Assembly: GCF_000175215.2 (NCBI RefSeq)
Contig: NC_014817.1
Location: 83,501 to 147,500 of the forward strand
Reading direction: 5' to 3'
DNA from: Asticcacaulis excentricus CB 48
Lineage (GTDB): Bacteria; Pseudomonadota; Alphaproteobacteria; Caulobacterales; Caulobacteraceae
DNA: 64,000 nt
Shown here one piece after another: positions 44,210-52,613 of this stretch. Both the position numbers and the translations under genes were made by a program. The stretch's first letter is position 1, and each line of letters starts with the position of its first letter. The notes below the pieces were generated by a model, which was not told the DNA's origin, ran no database searches, and saw nothing but the letters and a program-made list of their open reading frames with translations.

Positions 44210-44295
44210 GCCTGAAAGGGTCGCACGAAGAGTGAAACTTCGGCATCTGATCGTCCGTCTGTCAACGGAACCGTGTCAGAGCGTTCGGGAACGCC

Positions 44296-44334
44296 TTTAG
44301 GCTTGTTTTTAGGCTGGGGACTTGGCGGGACTTG
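44296..44334. repeat. Short direct repeats beside the attachment site
   Basis: TTTAGGCTTG/TTTAGGCTGG start at 44296 and 44308. GGGACTTG starts at 44317 and 44327, exactly one helical turn apart. They lie 40-80 bases from the tRNA 3' end, where recombinase arm sites or excisionase sites are expected. Function is inferred from position only. Confidence 0.45.
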
Positions 44335-44373
44335 AAAAAGTCCATTTATTTCAGCATGTTAGACGGAAAGAAA

Positions 44374-44463
44374 TGGCGGACAGAGAGGGATTCGAACCCT
44401 CGATAGAGTTGCCCCTATACACGCGTTCCAGGCGTGCGCCTTCAACCACTCGGCCACCTGTCC
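44374..44463 (-). tRNA. tRNA-Ser (anticodon GGA); likely ICE attachment site
   Basis: On the minus strand the 90 bases fold as a class II tRNA: acceptor GGACAGG pairing with the 3' CUGUCC, discriminator G and encoded CCA (44374-44376). The D-arm follows GGCCGAGUGGUU, and the anticodon loop CUGGAAC gives GGA. A long variable arm and TTCGAATC T-loop follow. Its 3' end points left, toward the conjugation genes, as expected if the ICE recombined into the 3' end and restored the gene. No second copy of this 3' end is present in the window. Confidence 0.95.
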
Positions 44464-44635
44464 ATCACTGGCAAGACCGGGCAATGCCACAGGTCTTGGG
44501 AAGGCGGCGGTTATAACCGTCCACCGATAAATCGCAAGCCCCTAACTGGGCTCTGGCGCTATCTTTTTTACACCCTATATGTCCGGCATAGGTCTATATT
44601 GGGGATAAATCCCCCTGCATACTCAGGAGCCGCGC

Positions 44636-45274
44636 ATGTTCGGTAGCAAAACCCGCCTGATTTCCCGTGAAGACGCCCTGCCGGGCCGTGCTGAGGTCCT
44701 GCCGACTGACACGACGCACGCCGTGCTTGGCACGCCGCTCAAAGGGCCTTTTCCGGAGGGCACCGAAACCGTGGTGTTCGCTATGGGCTGCTTCTGGGGC
44801 GTCGAGCGCCTGTTCTGGCAGCAGGCGGGCGTCTACACGACGGCGGCCGGCTATATCGGTGGCTATACGCCCAACCCGACCTATCGCGAGGTATGCACCG
44901 GTCAGACGGGCCACACCGAAGGCGTTCTGGTCGTTTATGACCCGACCAAGCTCAGCTTCGAGGCGCTTTTAAAGCTGTTCTGGGAGCGTCACGACCCGAC
45001 GCAGGGGATGCGTCAGGGCAATGATGTCGGCACGCAATACCGTTCGGCCATCTTCACCACCACTGAGGCGCAGTACGAGGCGGCTTTGAAGTCACGCGAT
45101 GCGTTTGAGGCGGCGCTATCGGCCAAGAGGCTTGGTCCAATCACCAGCGAGATTTTCGGGCCTGACAGCGATCAACCCTTCTATTACGCCGAAGACTACC
45201 ATCAGGGCTATCTGGAAAAGAACCCGGAAGGCTATTGCGGCCTTAAGGGCACGGGCGTTACCTGCGCTATTTAA
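44636..45274 (+). CDS. msrA: Peptide-methionine (S)-S-oxide reductase
   Basis: A 212-residue MsrA that repairs oxidised methionine S-sulfoxide. The catalytic GCFWG is at 51-55. VEVVYDP-like GVLVVYDPTKLSFEALLKLFWERHDPTQ and the later SDQPFYYAEDYHQGYLEKNP are family marks. Cys residues near the C-terminus (EGYCGLKGTGVTCAI) may be resolving cysteines. CAGGAG precedes the ATG. It is the first clearly chromosomal protein gene beyond the tRNA. Confidence 0.95.
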   Translation: MFGSKTRLISREDALPGRAEVLPTDTTHAVLGTPLKGPFPEGTETVVFAMGCFWGVERLFWQQAGVYTTAAGYIGGYTPNPTYREVCTGQTGHTEGVLVVYDPTKLSFEALLKLFWERHDPTQGMRQGNDVGTQYRSAIFTTTEAQYEAALKSRDAFEAALSAKRLGPITSEIFGPDSDQPFYYAEDYHQGYLEKNPEGYCGLKGTGVTCAI

Positions 45275-45334
45275 GAGACCCTCGACGGGTGCAGGCTCCG
45301 CCACCTTGGCCGCCGCCGCAATGGCGGCTTGAGC

Positions 45335-45360
45335 GGAATGATTCCCTCAGAAATCATTCC
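45335..45360. terminator. Hairpin between convergent msrA and nnrD
   Basis: GGAATGATT (45335-45343) pairs perfectly with AATCATTCC (45352-45360). It lacks a clean T run and lies three bases from the nnrD stop; it probably serves both genes. Confidence 0.45.
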
Positions 45361-45363
45361 TCG

Positions 45364-46206
45364 CTACTGTGTGGGTTTGATGTCGCGCAAGATCGCCGGG
45401 ATCTGTTCGCTCAGATCCTCGGCGATAAGGCCCGGCCCGAAGCGGCGCGCCGCCTCTGAATGCAGCCACACCCCGGCGCAGGCGGCCTCAAAGGCCTTCA
45501 TATTCTGAGCCATCAGGCCGCAAATCAGCCCACCCAGAACGTCGCCCGACCCGGCGGTCGCCAGCCACGGCGGCGCAAGGCGATTGACCACCAGCCTGCC
45601 GTCAGGGTGGGCAATGACGGTTTCAGCGCCTTTCAGCAAGACCACGGCCCCGGAGGCGGCCGCTGCATCGGCGGCGGCGCGCGCCCGCTCCTCGGCGCGG
45701 CCGAAGACGCGCGCAAATTCGCCTTCGTGCGGGGTCAGGACGCAGGGGCCATTGACCGCGGTAAACAGGGTCTTTGGGTCGTCTTTGAACACGGTCAGGG
45801 CATCGGCATCGAGCACGCACGGCTTTTGCGCTTTGACCGCCGCCAGAACGCAATCGCGTGTGCGCTCGTTCAGGCCTGCGGCGGGCCCCAGCAGCACGGC
45901 GGTAACCCGCGGGTCACCGATCAATCCGGCAAATTCGGCCACATCGCGCACGGGCTTGGTCATGACCGCTTCAAACGCCGTCGCGTAGACGATCAGGGCC
46001 GACGGGTCGCAGGCCACGGATACCAGCCCGGCACCGGCGCGCAAGGCCGCCCGCGCTGCCAGCCGCGCCGCCCCCGTCGAATGAACAGGGCCACCCAGGA
46101 CGACGGCGTGACCGCGATCGTACTTGTTGCCTGCCACATTAGGCGAGGGGAAGTGGGCGAACCAGTGTTCCGGACGGTTATCGGCAGGGGTGGGCAGGGT
46201 GCTCAT
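45364..46206 (-). CDS. nnrD: ADP-dependent (S)-NAD(P)H-hydrate dehydratase
   Basis: A 280-residue YjeF C-terminal-domain protein that repairs hydrated NAD(P)H. Motifs are NKYDRGHAVVLGG, ARAALRAGAGLVSVAC, CVLDADALTVF, VLTPHEGEFARVF and the nucleotide site TAGSGDVLGGLICGLMAQ. Only the dehydratase domain is present; many bacteria fuse it to the epimerase. It is convergent with msrA. Confidence 0.9.
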   Translation of the reverse strand: MSTLPTPADNRPEHWFAHFPSPNVAGNKYDRGHAVVLGGPVHSTGAARLAARAALRAGAGLVSVACDPSALIVYATAFEAVMTKPVRDVAEFAGLIGDPRVTAVLLGPAAGLNERTRDCVLAAVKAQKPCVLDADALTVFKDDPKTLFTAVNGPCVLTPHEGEFARVFGRAEERARAAADAAAASGAVVLLKGAETVIAHPDGRLVVNRLAPPWLATAGSGDVLGGLICGLMAQNMKAFEAACAGVWLHSEAARRFGPGLIAEDLSEQIPAILRDIKPTQ

Positions 46207-46276
46207 GACAGGCTCAGCGCGCTATATTCACAGACCGCACCCCTATACCATGCGCGCATGCTTTTCGGGAGGTGGA

Positions 46277-46369
46277 TCAAAGGCCTGCGGCATCAGGAAA
46301 CCGTACCGCCCCGAAGTTGTGTCGAGCACGCACAGATGCGCATTTTCGATCATCATATCCCCAAAACAT
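46277..46369 (-). CDS. Candidate small ORF with a perfect Shine-Dalgarno site
   Basis: A 30-codon frame beginning MFWGYDDRKCASVRARH on the minus strand, with AGGAGG nine bases before the ATG, ending 70 bases upstream of nnrD. I do not recognise it. The ribosome site is better than most in the window. It may be a leader peptide or an independent micro-protein; an overlapping longer frame in another phase lacks such a site. Confidence 0.35.
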   Translation of the reverse strand: MFWGYDDRKCASVRARHNFGAVRFPDAAGL

Positions 46370-46696
46370 GTGATACCGCCTCCTAAAATGTGGGGGTAGG
46401 GTCGGCCAAGTTGCTGTTTAGTGTCGATGTTTGGCTCCGGGAGCTGGGGGTTGCCGGGGGGAAGCGAAACGTCGCAAACGCCGGAACGGATGCATGGCGC
46501 ATAGCCAGAGTTGTCCCCCTTTGGTGCCGCCGGTTCCTTGTCCCAGGATCGGCCCTTCACGTCCAGACGTCCGTTCCGGCCCTTTTCAAACATTACAGAG
46601 AGTTCATCTTCGCCCCGTTGCGGCCTATGCTGTGCGGGGTTAGGGTCGTTGCCTGCGCAACTGTATGCGCCCCGTACCTTTTCCGGAGCTGCCCCC
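46370..46696. other. Intergenic region upstream of the first DUF885 gene
   Basis: About 330 bases between divergent units with no recognised protein. It is rich in short G and C runs and local inverted stretches (around 46450-46490), so a structured RNA is conceivable. It does not show the tmRNA, RNase P or SRP RNA signatures I looked for. Confidence 0.35.
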
Positions 46697-48499
46697 ATGC
46701 TTGATCGTCGTTCACTTTTGTCCGGGGCCTCGGCCCTTGCTGCTGTAGGTCTCTCGGCCGGTACCGCCCTGGCGCAGACGGCATCGGCGAAGCTGAACGC
46801 GACGTTTGACGCCATTTTCAATGAGATGGTCGATCATTCGCCAACGGGTGCCACCTCTCTGGGCCTCGACACGGGGGCGCGCGCCGCCCTGAAAGCCAAG
46901 CTCGATCCGGCCACGCCACAGGAACGCGCTCGCTACACAGCCTTTCTGGAAAAGTCGGTCGCCGCGTTGAAGGCCATCCCGCGCGATCAGTTGTCAGGCA
47001 TGGACCGCATCAACTACGACACCGTGCTATGGGATCTGACCCAAAGCCTGAACGGGTACAAGGCCTTCGCCTTTGGTTCGCCCGGCTCGTCGCCCTATGT
47101 CATCACGCAGTTGACGGGTTCCTATATCTCGATCCCGGACTTCCTCGACAGCCAGCATGCGATCGAAACTAAGGCTGACGCCGATGCCTATCTGTCGCGG
47201 CTTAAGGCCTATGCGGTACTGCTCGATGAGGAGACCGCCAAGATGCAGGCCGATGTGGCCAAGGGTGTCATCGCGCCGGACTTCGCCCTGCAAAAGGCCA
47301 TCACCCAGCTCAAGACGCAGCGCGACACCAAGGCGGCCGACAGTGTGCTGGTGCAATCAATTATCCAGCGCACTAAGGAAAAGAACATCGCCGGTGACTG
47401 GGGTGCGCAGGCGACCCGCATTTATGAAATCGCCGTCGTCCCTGCGCTCAGCCGTCAGATCGCCGCCGTCGAAGCCGTCCTGCCCAAGGCGACGCACGAT
47501 GCGGGTGTGTGGCATATTCCGCAAGGCGAAGCCTATTACATCTATGGTGCGCGCGGCGGCACCTCGACCGACCTGACGCCGGACGCCATCCACCAGATCG
47601 GCCTCGATAAGGTCAAGGAACTCAATGCCGAGCTGGAAAAGGTGATGACGAATCTCGGCATGACCACGGGCACGACGGGCGAGCGGCTGAAGGTCATGGC
47701 CAAGGACCCGAAGTTTGTCTATCCCAATACCGATGCGGGCAAGGACAAGCTGCTGGCCGACCTCAATAAGCAGGTCGAGGTGGTGCAGGCCAAGCTGCCG
47801 GCCTATTTCGGCGTCCTGCCGAAGACCAAGGTGACGATCAAGCGCATCCCGCCGGCGACTGAGCTGGGCGCACCAGGCGGTTATTACCAACCGGCATCGC
47901 TCGATGGGTCGCGTCCGGGGGCCTATTACATTAATCTGCGCGACACGGCCGAAGTGCCGAGCTGGACCTTGCCGACCCTGACCTATCACGAGGCCATTCC
48001 GGGTCACCACATGCAGATTTCCATTCAGCAGGAGAACAAGAACCTGCCAATGCTGCGGCAAATTTCGGGCTTCAATGCCTACATCGAGGGCTGGGCCCTC
48101 TATTCCGAAGAGGTCGCGGCCAAGGATATGGGCATGTATGCCGACGACCCCTATGGCTACATCGGTTATCTGCACGACGCCCTGTTCCGCGCCTGCCGTC
48201 TGGTTGTCGATACGGGGATGCACCACAAGCGCTGGAGCCGGGAACAGGCCATGGCCTTCATGGACGCCAATCTAGGTGATCCGAACGAGACCGAGATCGA
48301 ACGCTACTGCGTGTGGCCGGGTCAGGCGCTGGGTTACATGATCGGCAAGATCAAATGGCTGGAACTGCGGACTATGTATCAGGCAAAATTGGAGGCGAAG
48401 TTCGACATTAAGGCCTTCCACGACATTGGCCTGACGGCGGGTGCGGTGCCGCTGGCGGTCTTGGAAACCGTCTATGCCGAGTGGGCCGCGAAGCTGTAA
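46697..48499 (+). CDS. Secreted DUF885 family protein (metallopeptidase-like), copy 1
   Basis: A 600-residue DUF885 protein. The N-terminus LDRRSLLSGASALAAVGLS resembles a Tat-type signal. The C-terminal half has the zinc-peptidase-like block TYHEAIPGHHMQISIQQE (HExxxGHH), then FNAYIEGWALYSEEVA, with the downstream Glu. DUF885 proteins are presumed M1/M32-like peptidases. The ATG at 46697 has GGAG upstream; the frame is open further left without support. It is followed, after a hairpin, by a close paralogue on the same strand. Confidence 0.88.
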   Translation: MLDRRSLLSGASALAAVGLSAGTALAQTASAKLNATFDAIFNEMVDHSPTGATSLGLDTGARAALKAKLDPATPQERARYTAFLEKSVAALKAIPRDQLSGMDRINYDTVLWDLTQSLNGYKAFAFGSPGSSPYVITQLTGSYISIPDFLDSQHAIETKADADAYLSRLKAYAVLLDEETAKMQADVAKGVIAPDFALQKAITQLKTQRDTKAADSVLVQSIIQRTKEKNIAGDWGAQATRIYEIAVVPALSRQIAAVEAVLPKATHDAGVWHIPQGEAYYIYGARGGTSTDLTPDAIHQIGLDKVKELNAELEKVMTNLGMTTGTTGERLKVMAKDPKFVYPNTDAGKDKLLADLNKQVEVVQAKLPAYFGVLPKTKVTIKRIPPATELGAPGGYYQPASLDGSRPGAYYINLRDTAEVPSWTLPTLTYHEAIPGHHMQISIQQENKNLPMLRQISGFNAYIEGWALYSEEVAAKDMGMYADDPYGYIGYLHDALFRACRLVVDTGMHHKRWSREQAMAFMDANLGDPNETEIERYCVWPGQALGYMIGKIKWLELRTMYQAKLEAKFDIKAFHDIGLTAGAVPLAVLETVYAEWAAKL

Positions 48500-48517
48500 G
48501 GATACTATGATTAATAG

Positions 48518-48552
48518 CCTCCCTCCGTTTTGATAGGGGGGAGGTTTGTTTT
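48518..48552 (+). terminator. Hairpin between the tandem DUF885 genes
   Basis: CCTCCCTCC (48518-48526) pairs with GGGGGGAGG (48536-48544) with one wobble, followed by TTTGTTTT. The second gene's ribosome site begins right after it, so it may also attenuate read-through. Confidence 0.6.
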
Positions 48553-48562
48553 AGGAGACCCC

Positions 48563-50383
48563 ATGCTCAATCGACGCGCTTTGCTTGTGACCGGTGCGGC
48601 GGCGGCGACCTTTGCCGCCACGGGTGCCCATGCCGCCAGCGACCCGGCGACGGCCAAAACCTTGAATACCCTGTTTGACGCCATCTTTAACGAGAATGTC
48701 GATCAGTCGCCGACTCTGGCCACCTCACTGGGCCTCGACAAGGACGCGCGTGCAGGGCTCAAGTCTAAACTCAACGATGCCTCCGAAGCCGAAGCGCTCA
48801 AAGGCATCGCGCGCGCCGAAAAGAACCTCGCGGCGCTGAAAGCCATTGCGCGCGACAAGCTGAGCGGCATGGACCGCATCAATTACGATACGGTCCTGTG
48901 GGGCTATGAGAGCCGCAAGTCGGGCTATGACCGCTTCAAATTCGGCAACTGGGGCGGGGCCAATCCCTACATCCTGTCGCAATTGAACGGGGCCTATCAG
49001 TCCACGCCGGACTTCCTTGCCAATCAGCACACGATCGAAAACAAGGCCGATGCTGAGGCCTATCTGGCACGTCTGGAGGCCTTCGCCGTCCTGATCGGGC
49101 AGGAGACGGAGCGTTTCAAAGGCGATGTGGCCAAGGGCGTCGTGCCGCCGGATTTCGTCATCGATAAGGCCCTGACGCAGTTGCAGGCGCTGGCGGCCAT
49201 CAACGGCGCCGACAGTTCGATGACCAGGGCGCTGATCAGCAAGACCGCCGACAAGGGTTTTACCGGGGATTGGGCCGCTGAGGCCGCCAGACGCATCGAC
49301 GGGCCGGTCGCTAAGGCGCTCAACGCCCAGATTGACGCGCTTAAGGCCGTGCGGCCAAAGGCGACGCACGACGCTGGTGTGTGGAAGCTGAAGGACGGTG
49401 ACGCCTATTACGCCTTCGCGGCAGGATCGTCGTCGGGCACGACCACGAAATTGACGCCCGACGAGATCCATAAAATCGGCCTTGATATGGTCAGGGAACT
49501 GTCGGCCGAGGCCGATGCGAAGTTTAAGGCGCTGGGCCTAACGCAGGGCACGGTGGGCGAGCGCATGGCCGCCATCGCCAAAGACCCCAAATACGTCTAT
49601 GACAATACCGACGCGGCCAAGGACAGGCTGCTGGCCGATCTGAACGTGCAGATTCGTGCCATCGAGGCCAAATTGCCCGACTGGTTCGGCGTCCTACCCA
49701 AGACGCCGGTGGTGGTGCGCCGCGTACCCAAGGAAATCGAATCCGGTGCACCGGGCGGCTATTATCAGCGCCCGACGCTCGATGGCTCGCGGCCGGGCGC
49801 TTACTATATCAATCTGCGTGATACCGCCGAATGGCCGTCGTGGTCGCTGCCGACCCTGACCTATCATGAGGCGATTCCGGGCCACCATCTGCAAATCGCC
49901 ATCCAGATGGAGACGCAAGGCCTGCCGCGCCTGCGCAAGGTGGGCGGTTTCTCGGCCTTTTCGGAGGGCTGGGCGCTCTATTCGGAGCTTCTGGCCACTG
50001 AAATGGGCATGTATGAGACCGATCCGCTGGGTTATATCGGCTATCTGCAATCTGCCCTGTTCCGCGCCATCCGTCTGGTGGTGGATACGGGGATGCACGC
50101 CAAGCGCTGGTCACGCGAAGAGGCCATCCGCTATTTCGTGGCCACCAATGGCGATCAGGAATCGTCGGCCACGACCGAAATCGAACGCTACTGCGTATGG
50201 CCGGGTCAGGCGCTGAGCTATATGACCGGCAAGATCCAGTGGGTGCGTATGCGCGACCGCATGAAGGCGCAACTGGGGCCGAAGTTCGATATCAAGGCCT
50301 TCCACGACCGCGGCCTGACGGCGGGTCCGGTGCCGCTCGCGGTACTCGAAACTGTCTATACGGAGTGGGCGCGCGGTCTTTGA
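48563..50383 (+). CDS. Secreted DUF885 family protein (metallopeptidase-like), copy 2
   Basis: A 606-residue paralogue of the preceding protein, aligning along its whole length: LNRRALLVTGAAAATFAATGAHA signal, LSGMDRINYDTVLW, ATHDAGVW, TYHEAIPGHHLQIAIQME and FSAFSEGWALYSELLA. The metal-site pattern HExxxGHH is intact in both. The clearest differences lie in the signal sequence and the first 100 residues, suggesting duplication followed by specialisation. TTAGGAG precedes the ATG at 48563. Confidence 0.88.
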   Translation: MLNRRALLVTGAAAATFAATGAHAASDPATAKTLNTLFDAIFNENVDQSPTLATSLGLDKDARAGLKSKLNDASEAEALKGIARAEKNLAALKAIARDKLSGMDRINYDTVLWGYESRKSGYDRFKFGNWGGANPYILSQLNGAYQSTPDFLANQHTIENKADAEAYLARLEAFAVLIGQETERFKGDVAKGVVPPDFVIDKALTQLQALAAINGADSSMTRALISKTADKGFTGDWAAEAARRIDGPVAKALNAQIDALKAVRPKATHDAGVWKLKDGDAYYAFAAGSSSGTTTKLTPDEIHKIGLDMVRELSAEADAKFKALGLTQGTVGERMAAIAKDPKYVYDNTDAAKDRLLADLNVQIRAIEAKLPDWFGVLPKTPVVVRRVPKEIESGAPGGYYQRPTLDGSRPGAYYINLRDTAEWPSWSLPTLTYHEAIPGHHLQIAIQMETQGLPRLRKVGGFSAFSEGWALYSELLATEMGMYETDPLGYIGYLQSALFRAIRLVVDTGMHAKRWSREEAIRYFVATNGDQESSATTEIERYCVWPGQALSYMTGKIQWVRMRDRMKAQLGPKFDIKAFHDRGLTAGPVPLAVLETVYTEWARGL

Positions 50384-50460
50384 TCGCCGCCCGGTGGACG
50401 CCCGTCTTTGATTGTGTTACCCGATTAAAAAAACCAAATATAACTAATCGGGAGGACACT

Positions 50461-51996
50461 ATGATACGCAACACCTTCGCAGGTAGCCTTGGCGCGGCCA
50501 TTCTGGCGCTCATGGCCTTCGGGCCGCAGGCGGCTCAGGCCGAGATGTCACCTCAGGCTCAGGTCGCCGCCATGAAGCGCGGCGTCAATGTGCTGGGCTA
50601 TGATCCCCTTTGGAAGGACCCCGCCAAGGCGCGTTTTCAACCGCGTCTGATGTCGGTGATCCGTGAGGGTGGCTTCAACACGGTTCGTATCAACCTCCAT
50701 GCATTTCAGCACATGGACAAGGATAACCGCCTGTCGCCCTTCTATTTTTCCACCCTCGATACCATGGTAGACGCGGCGAATAAGGCCGGTTTGCACGTCA
50801 TTCTGGACCTGCACAACTTCAATGAGTGCGCTGAGGATGTGAAGGCCTGCCGGCCGAAGATCATGGCCTTCTGGACGCAGATGGCGGAGCATTACAAGGA
50901 TGCGCCCGACACCGTCATGTTCGAGATTTTGAACGAGCCGCACGGCCCGGTAAATGCCGTGTGGAACGACATGATCGCCGAAAATCTGAAAATCATCCGC
51001 AAGACCAATCCGCGGCGCAATGTTATTGTCGGCCCGACCTCGTGGAACAATCTCAATGATCTGGAAGGCTTGCGCCTGCCGGCCGAAGATTTGCATCTGA
51101 TCGTCACCTTCCACTATTACGAGCCCTTTGTCTTTACCCATCAGGGAGCGGCGTGGACGCCGGACTTCAAGGATGTGAAGGGCGTCGCGTGGACCAAAGC
51201 CGAGGGGCAGGCCCGCCTTGACGCCGATTTCGACAAGGTGAAGGCGTGGAGCGCCCGCACCGGACGCCCGATCCTGCTGGGCGAATTCGGGGCCTATGAC
51301 AAGGGGCCGCTCGACAGCCGCGTGGCCTATACGGACGCCGTGGCGCGGGCGGCTGAGGCGCGCAACTGGGCGTGGGCTTACTGGCAGTTCGATTCTGACT
51401 TTATCGTCTATGACATACCGGCGGATCGCTGGGTCAAGCCGATTCACGGCGCGCTGATCCCCGAACAGGCGGCGAAGGTCGAGGCGGCGCAAACGCCTCC
51501 GGTCGATCCCAATGACGTCATGGCTCACGTCATCAATACGCCCAAACTGTCGTCGTGGAACGCCTATGGTGCCCCACAGGCTGCGGCCCCAGTGCAGACG
51601 GCCGAAGGCGCGCCCATTCGTTCGGCCCTGCGCATCCCTTTGTCGGCGGCGCAGCCCAATGCCTGGGATGTCGGCAGCGTGGCCCCGATCACGCAATCGG
51701 TAAAAAAGGGCGACAAACTTCAGGCATGGGTGTGGGCCCGTGCGGCTACGCCTGATACGGCGACGCGCGTGCCGCTGAACATCCTCATCTCGCTCAACAA
51801 GGCCCCATGGACAGCACTGGTCAACACACCGGTTCAGATTTCATCCGAATGGGACATGTATGTGGTGCAGGCCGTGGCCGACAAGGACTATGAGGCGGGT
51901 ACAATTATGCTGAGCCTGCAATTGGGCAAGTCGGCCTATCCCATCGAACTGGGCGCCCCGGTGGTACTACGCAACTACGCACCGACCGCGCAGTAG
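50461..51996 (+). CDS. Secreted GH5 family endoglycanase
   Basis: A 511-residue glycoside hydrolase family 5 enzyme (cellulase-like). A signal peptide covers 1-27. The catalytic domain runs to about residue 335 with acid/base Glu159 in ILNEPHG and nucleophile Glu275 in ILLGEFGAYDKG. HNFNECAED and TFHYYEPF are also family-like. Residues about 350-511 form a second beta-rich domain of carbohydrate-binding type. It would cut beta-1,4-glucan or related polysaccharide. It stands 77 bases after the DUF885 pair with its own GGGAGGA site. Confidence 0.9.
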   Translation: MIRNTFAGSLGAAILALMAFGPQAAQAEMSPQAQVAAMKRGVNVLGYDPLWKDPAKARFQPRLMSVIREGGFNTVRINLHAFQHMDKDNRLSPFYFSTLDTMVDAANKAGLHVILDLHNFNECAEDVKACRPKIMAFWTQMAEHYKDAPDTVMFEILNEPHGPVNAVWNDMIAENLKIIRKTNPRRNVIVGPTSWNNLNDLEGLRLPAEDLHLIVTFHYYEPFVFTHQGAAWTPDFKDVKGVAWTKAEGQARLDADFDKVKAWSARTGRPILLGEFGAYDKGPLDSRVAYTDAVARAAEARNWAWAYWQFDSDFIVYDIPADRWVKPIHGALIPEQAAKVEAAQTPPVDPNDVMAHVINTPKLSSWNAYGAPQAAAPVQTAEGAPIRSALRIPLSAAQPNAWDVGSVAPITQSVKKGDKLQAWVWARAATPDTATRVPLNILISLNKAPWTALVNTPVQISSEWDMYVVQAVADKDYEAGTIMLSLQLGKSAYPIELGAPVVLRNYAPTAQ

Positions 51997-52010
51997 GCAG
52001 CGTACGACCC

Positions 52011-52613
52011 TTATCCCGTATATTCGGCCAGAAGGCGTTCAAGTCGCGCGCCTTCTGGTCTCAGAAACCACAGGTAGCGGATCGCTTGCACAAGGGTCGA
52101 AGCCCCCAGTACGCCCCCGAAGAGCAAAGCCCCCTGCACGGCCTGAGTGGCGGTCATCTTATCTGTGCCGATCAACTGCCACAGAGTCACGCCTGTGACG
52201 AGGGGGAATAGCCCCATTAGCCAGAACATCACGACGGCGCTGTGCCGGGCCGCGCGGTTTTCGTCCAGCCTGAGCTGTAGGCTCTGCGCAATAGACGCCG
52301 CCGCGTCCGCAAAGCGTCGCCTATGCCGGTCGTGCGCGCGCATCATCAGGATCAGCGCCACCCACGGCGCGACCAGCATCAGCAGGCTCCCCCATTCGCG
52401 CGTGACGTCAAGACTGTCATGCCGAAAGGCGTCATACCCAAAGACAAGCGTGATCGTGCCCAGCGCGGCCCCGACACACAGTAAAAAAGCGGTTTGTCCC
52501 TTACGGCGACGTTCGATCCCGTTCATCAGGCTTTCCAGTAAAAAGGCCCGCGCCGTGCGGTCTATGTCGTGGTCATGGGCCCGCCACAGGCGCTCCAGGG
52601 TTTCAATCTTCAT
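52011..52613 (-). CDS. Membrane protein co-encoded with a sigma factor
   Basis: A 200-residue protein with four predicted membrane segments (around residues 42-60, 77-95, 130-155 and 165-185). A cytoplasmic N-terminus (IETLERLWRAHDHDIDRTARAFL) and a basic loop (MRAHDRHRRRFADA) are visible. I do not recognise a family. It overlaps the sigma-factor gene by 11 bases with AGGAG upstream, so the two are coupled; an anti-sigma or sensor role follows from this position only. No zinc-type anti-sigma HxxxCxxC motif is seen. Confidence 0.7.
   Translation of the reverse strand: MKIETLERLWRAHDHDIDRTARAFLLESLMNGIERRRKGQTAFLLCVGAALGTITLVFGYDAFRHDSLDVTREWGSLLMLVAPWVALILMMRAHDRHRRRFADAAASIAQSLQLRLDENRAARHSAVVMFWLMGLFPLVTGVTLWQLIGTDKMTATQAVQGALLFGGVLGASTLVQAIRYLWFLRPEGARLERLLAEYTG

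Noticed and set aside
1..44373. Second attachment site or integrase inside the window
   Set aside because: No repeat of the tRNA-Ser 3' end and no tyrosine or serine integrase were found; both probably lie to the left.
46370..46696. tmRNA, RNase P RNA or SRP RNA
   Set aside because: Tag-coding stretch, T-loop sequence and other signature bases were not found.
46243..46821. 192-codon minus-strand frame overlapping the DUF885 start
   Set aside because: Its N-terminal part is antisense to a recognised gene, and its start has no ribosome site; only the small frame inside, in another phase, has one.
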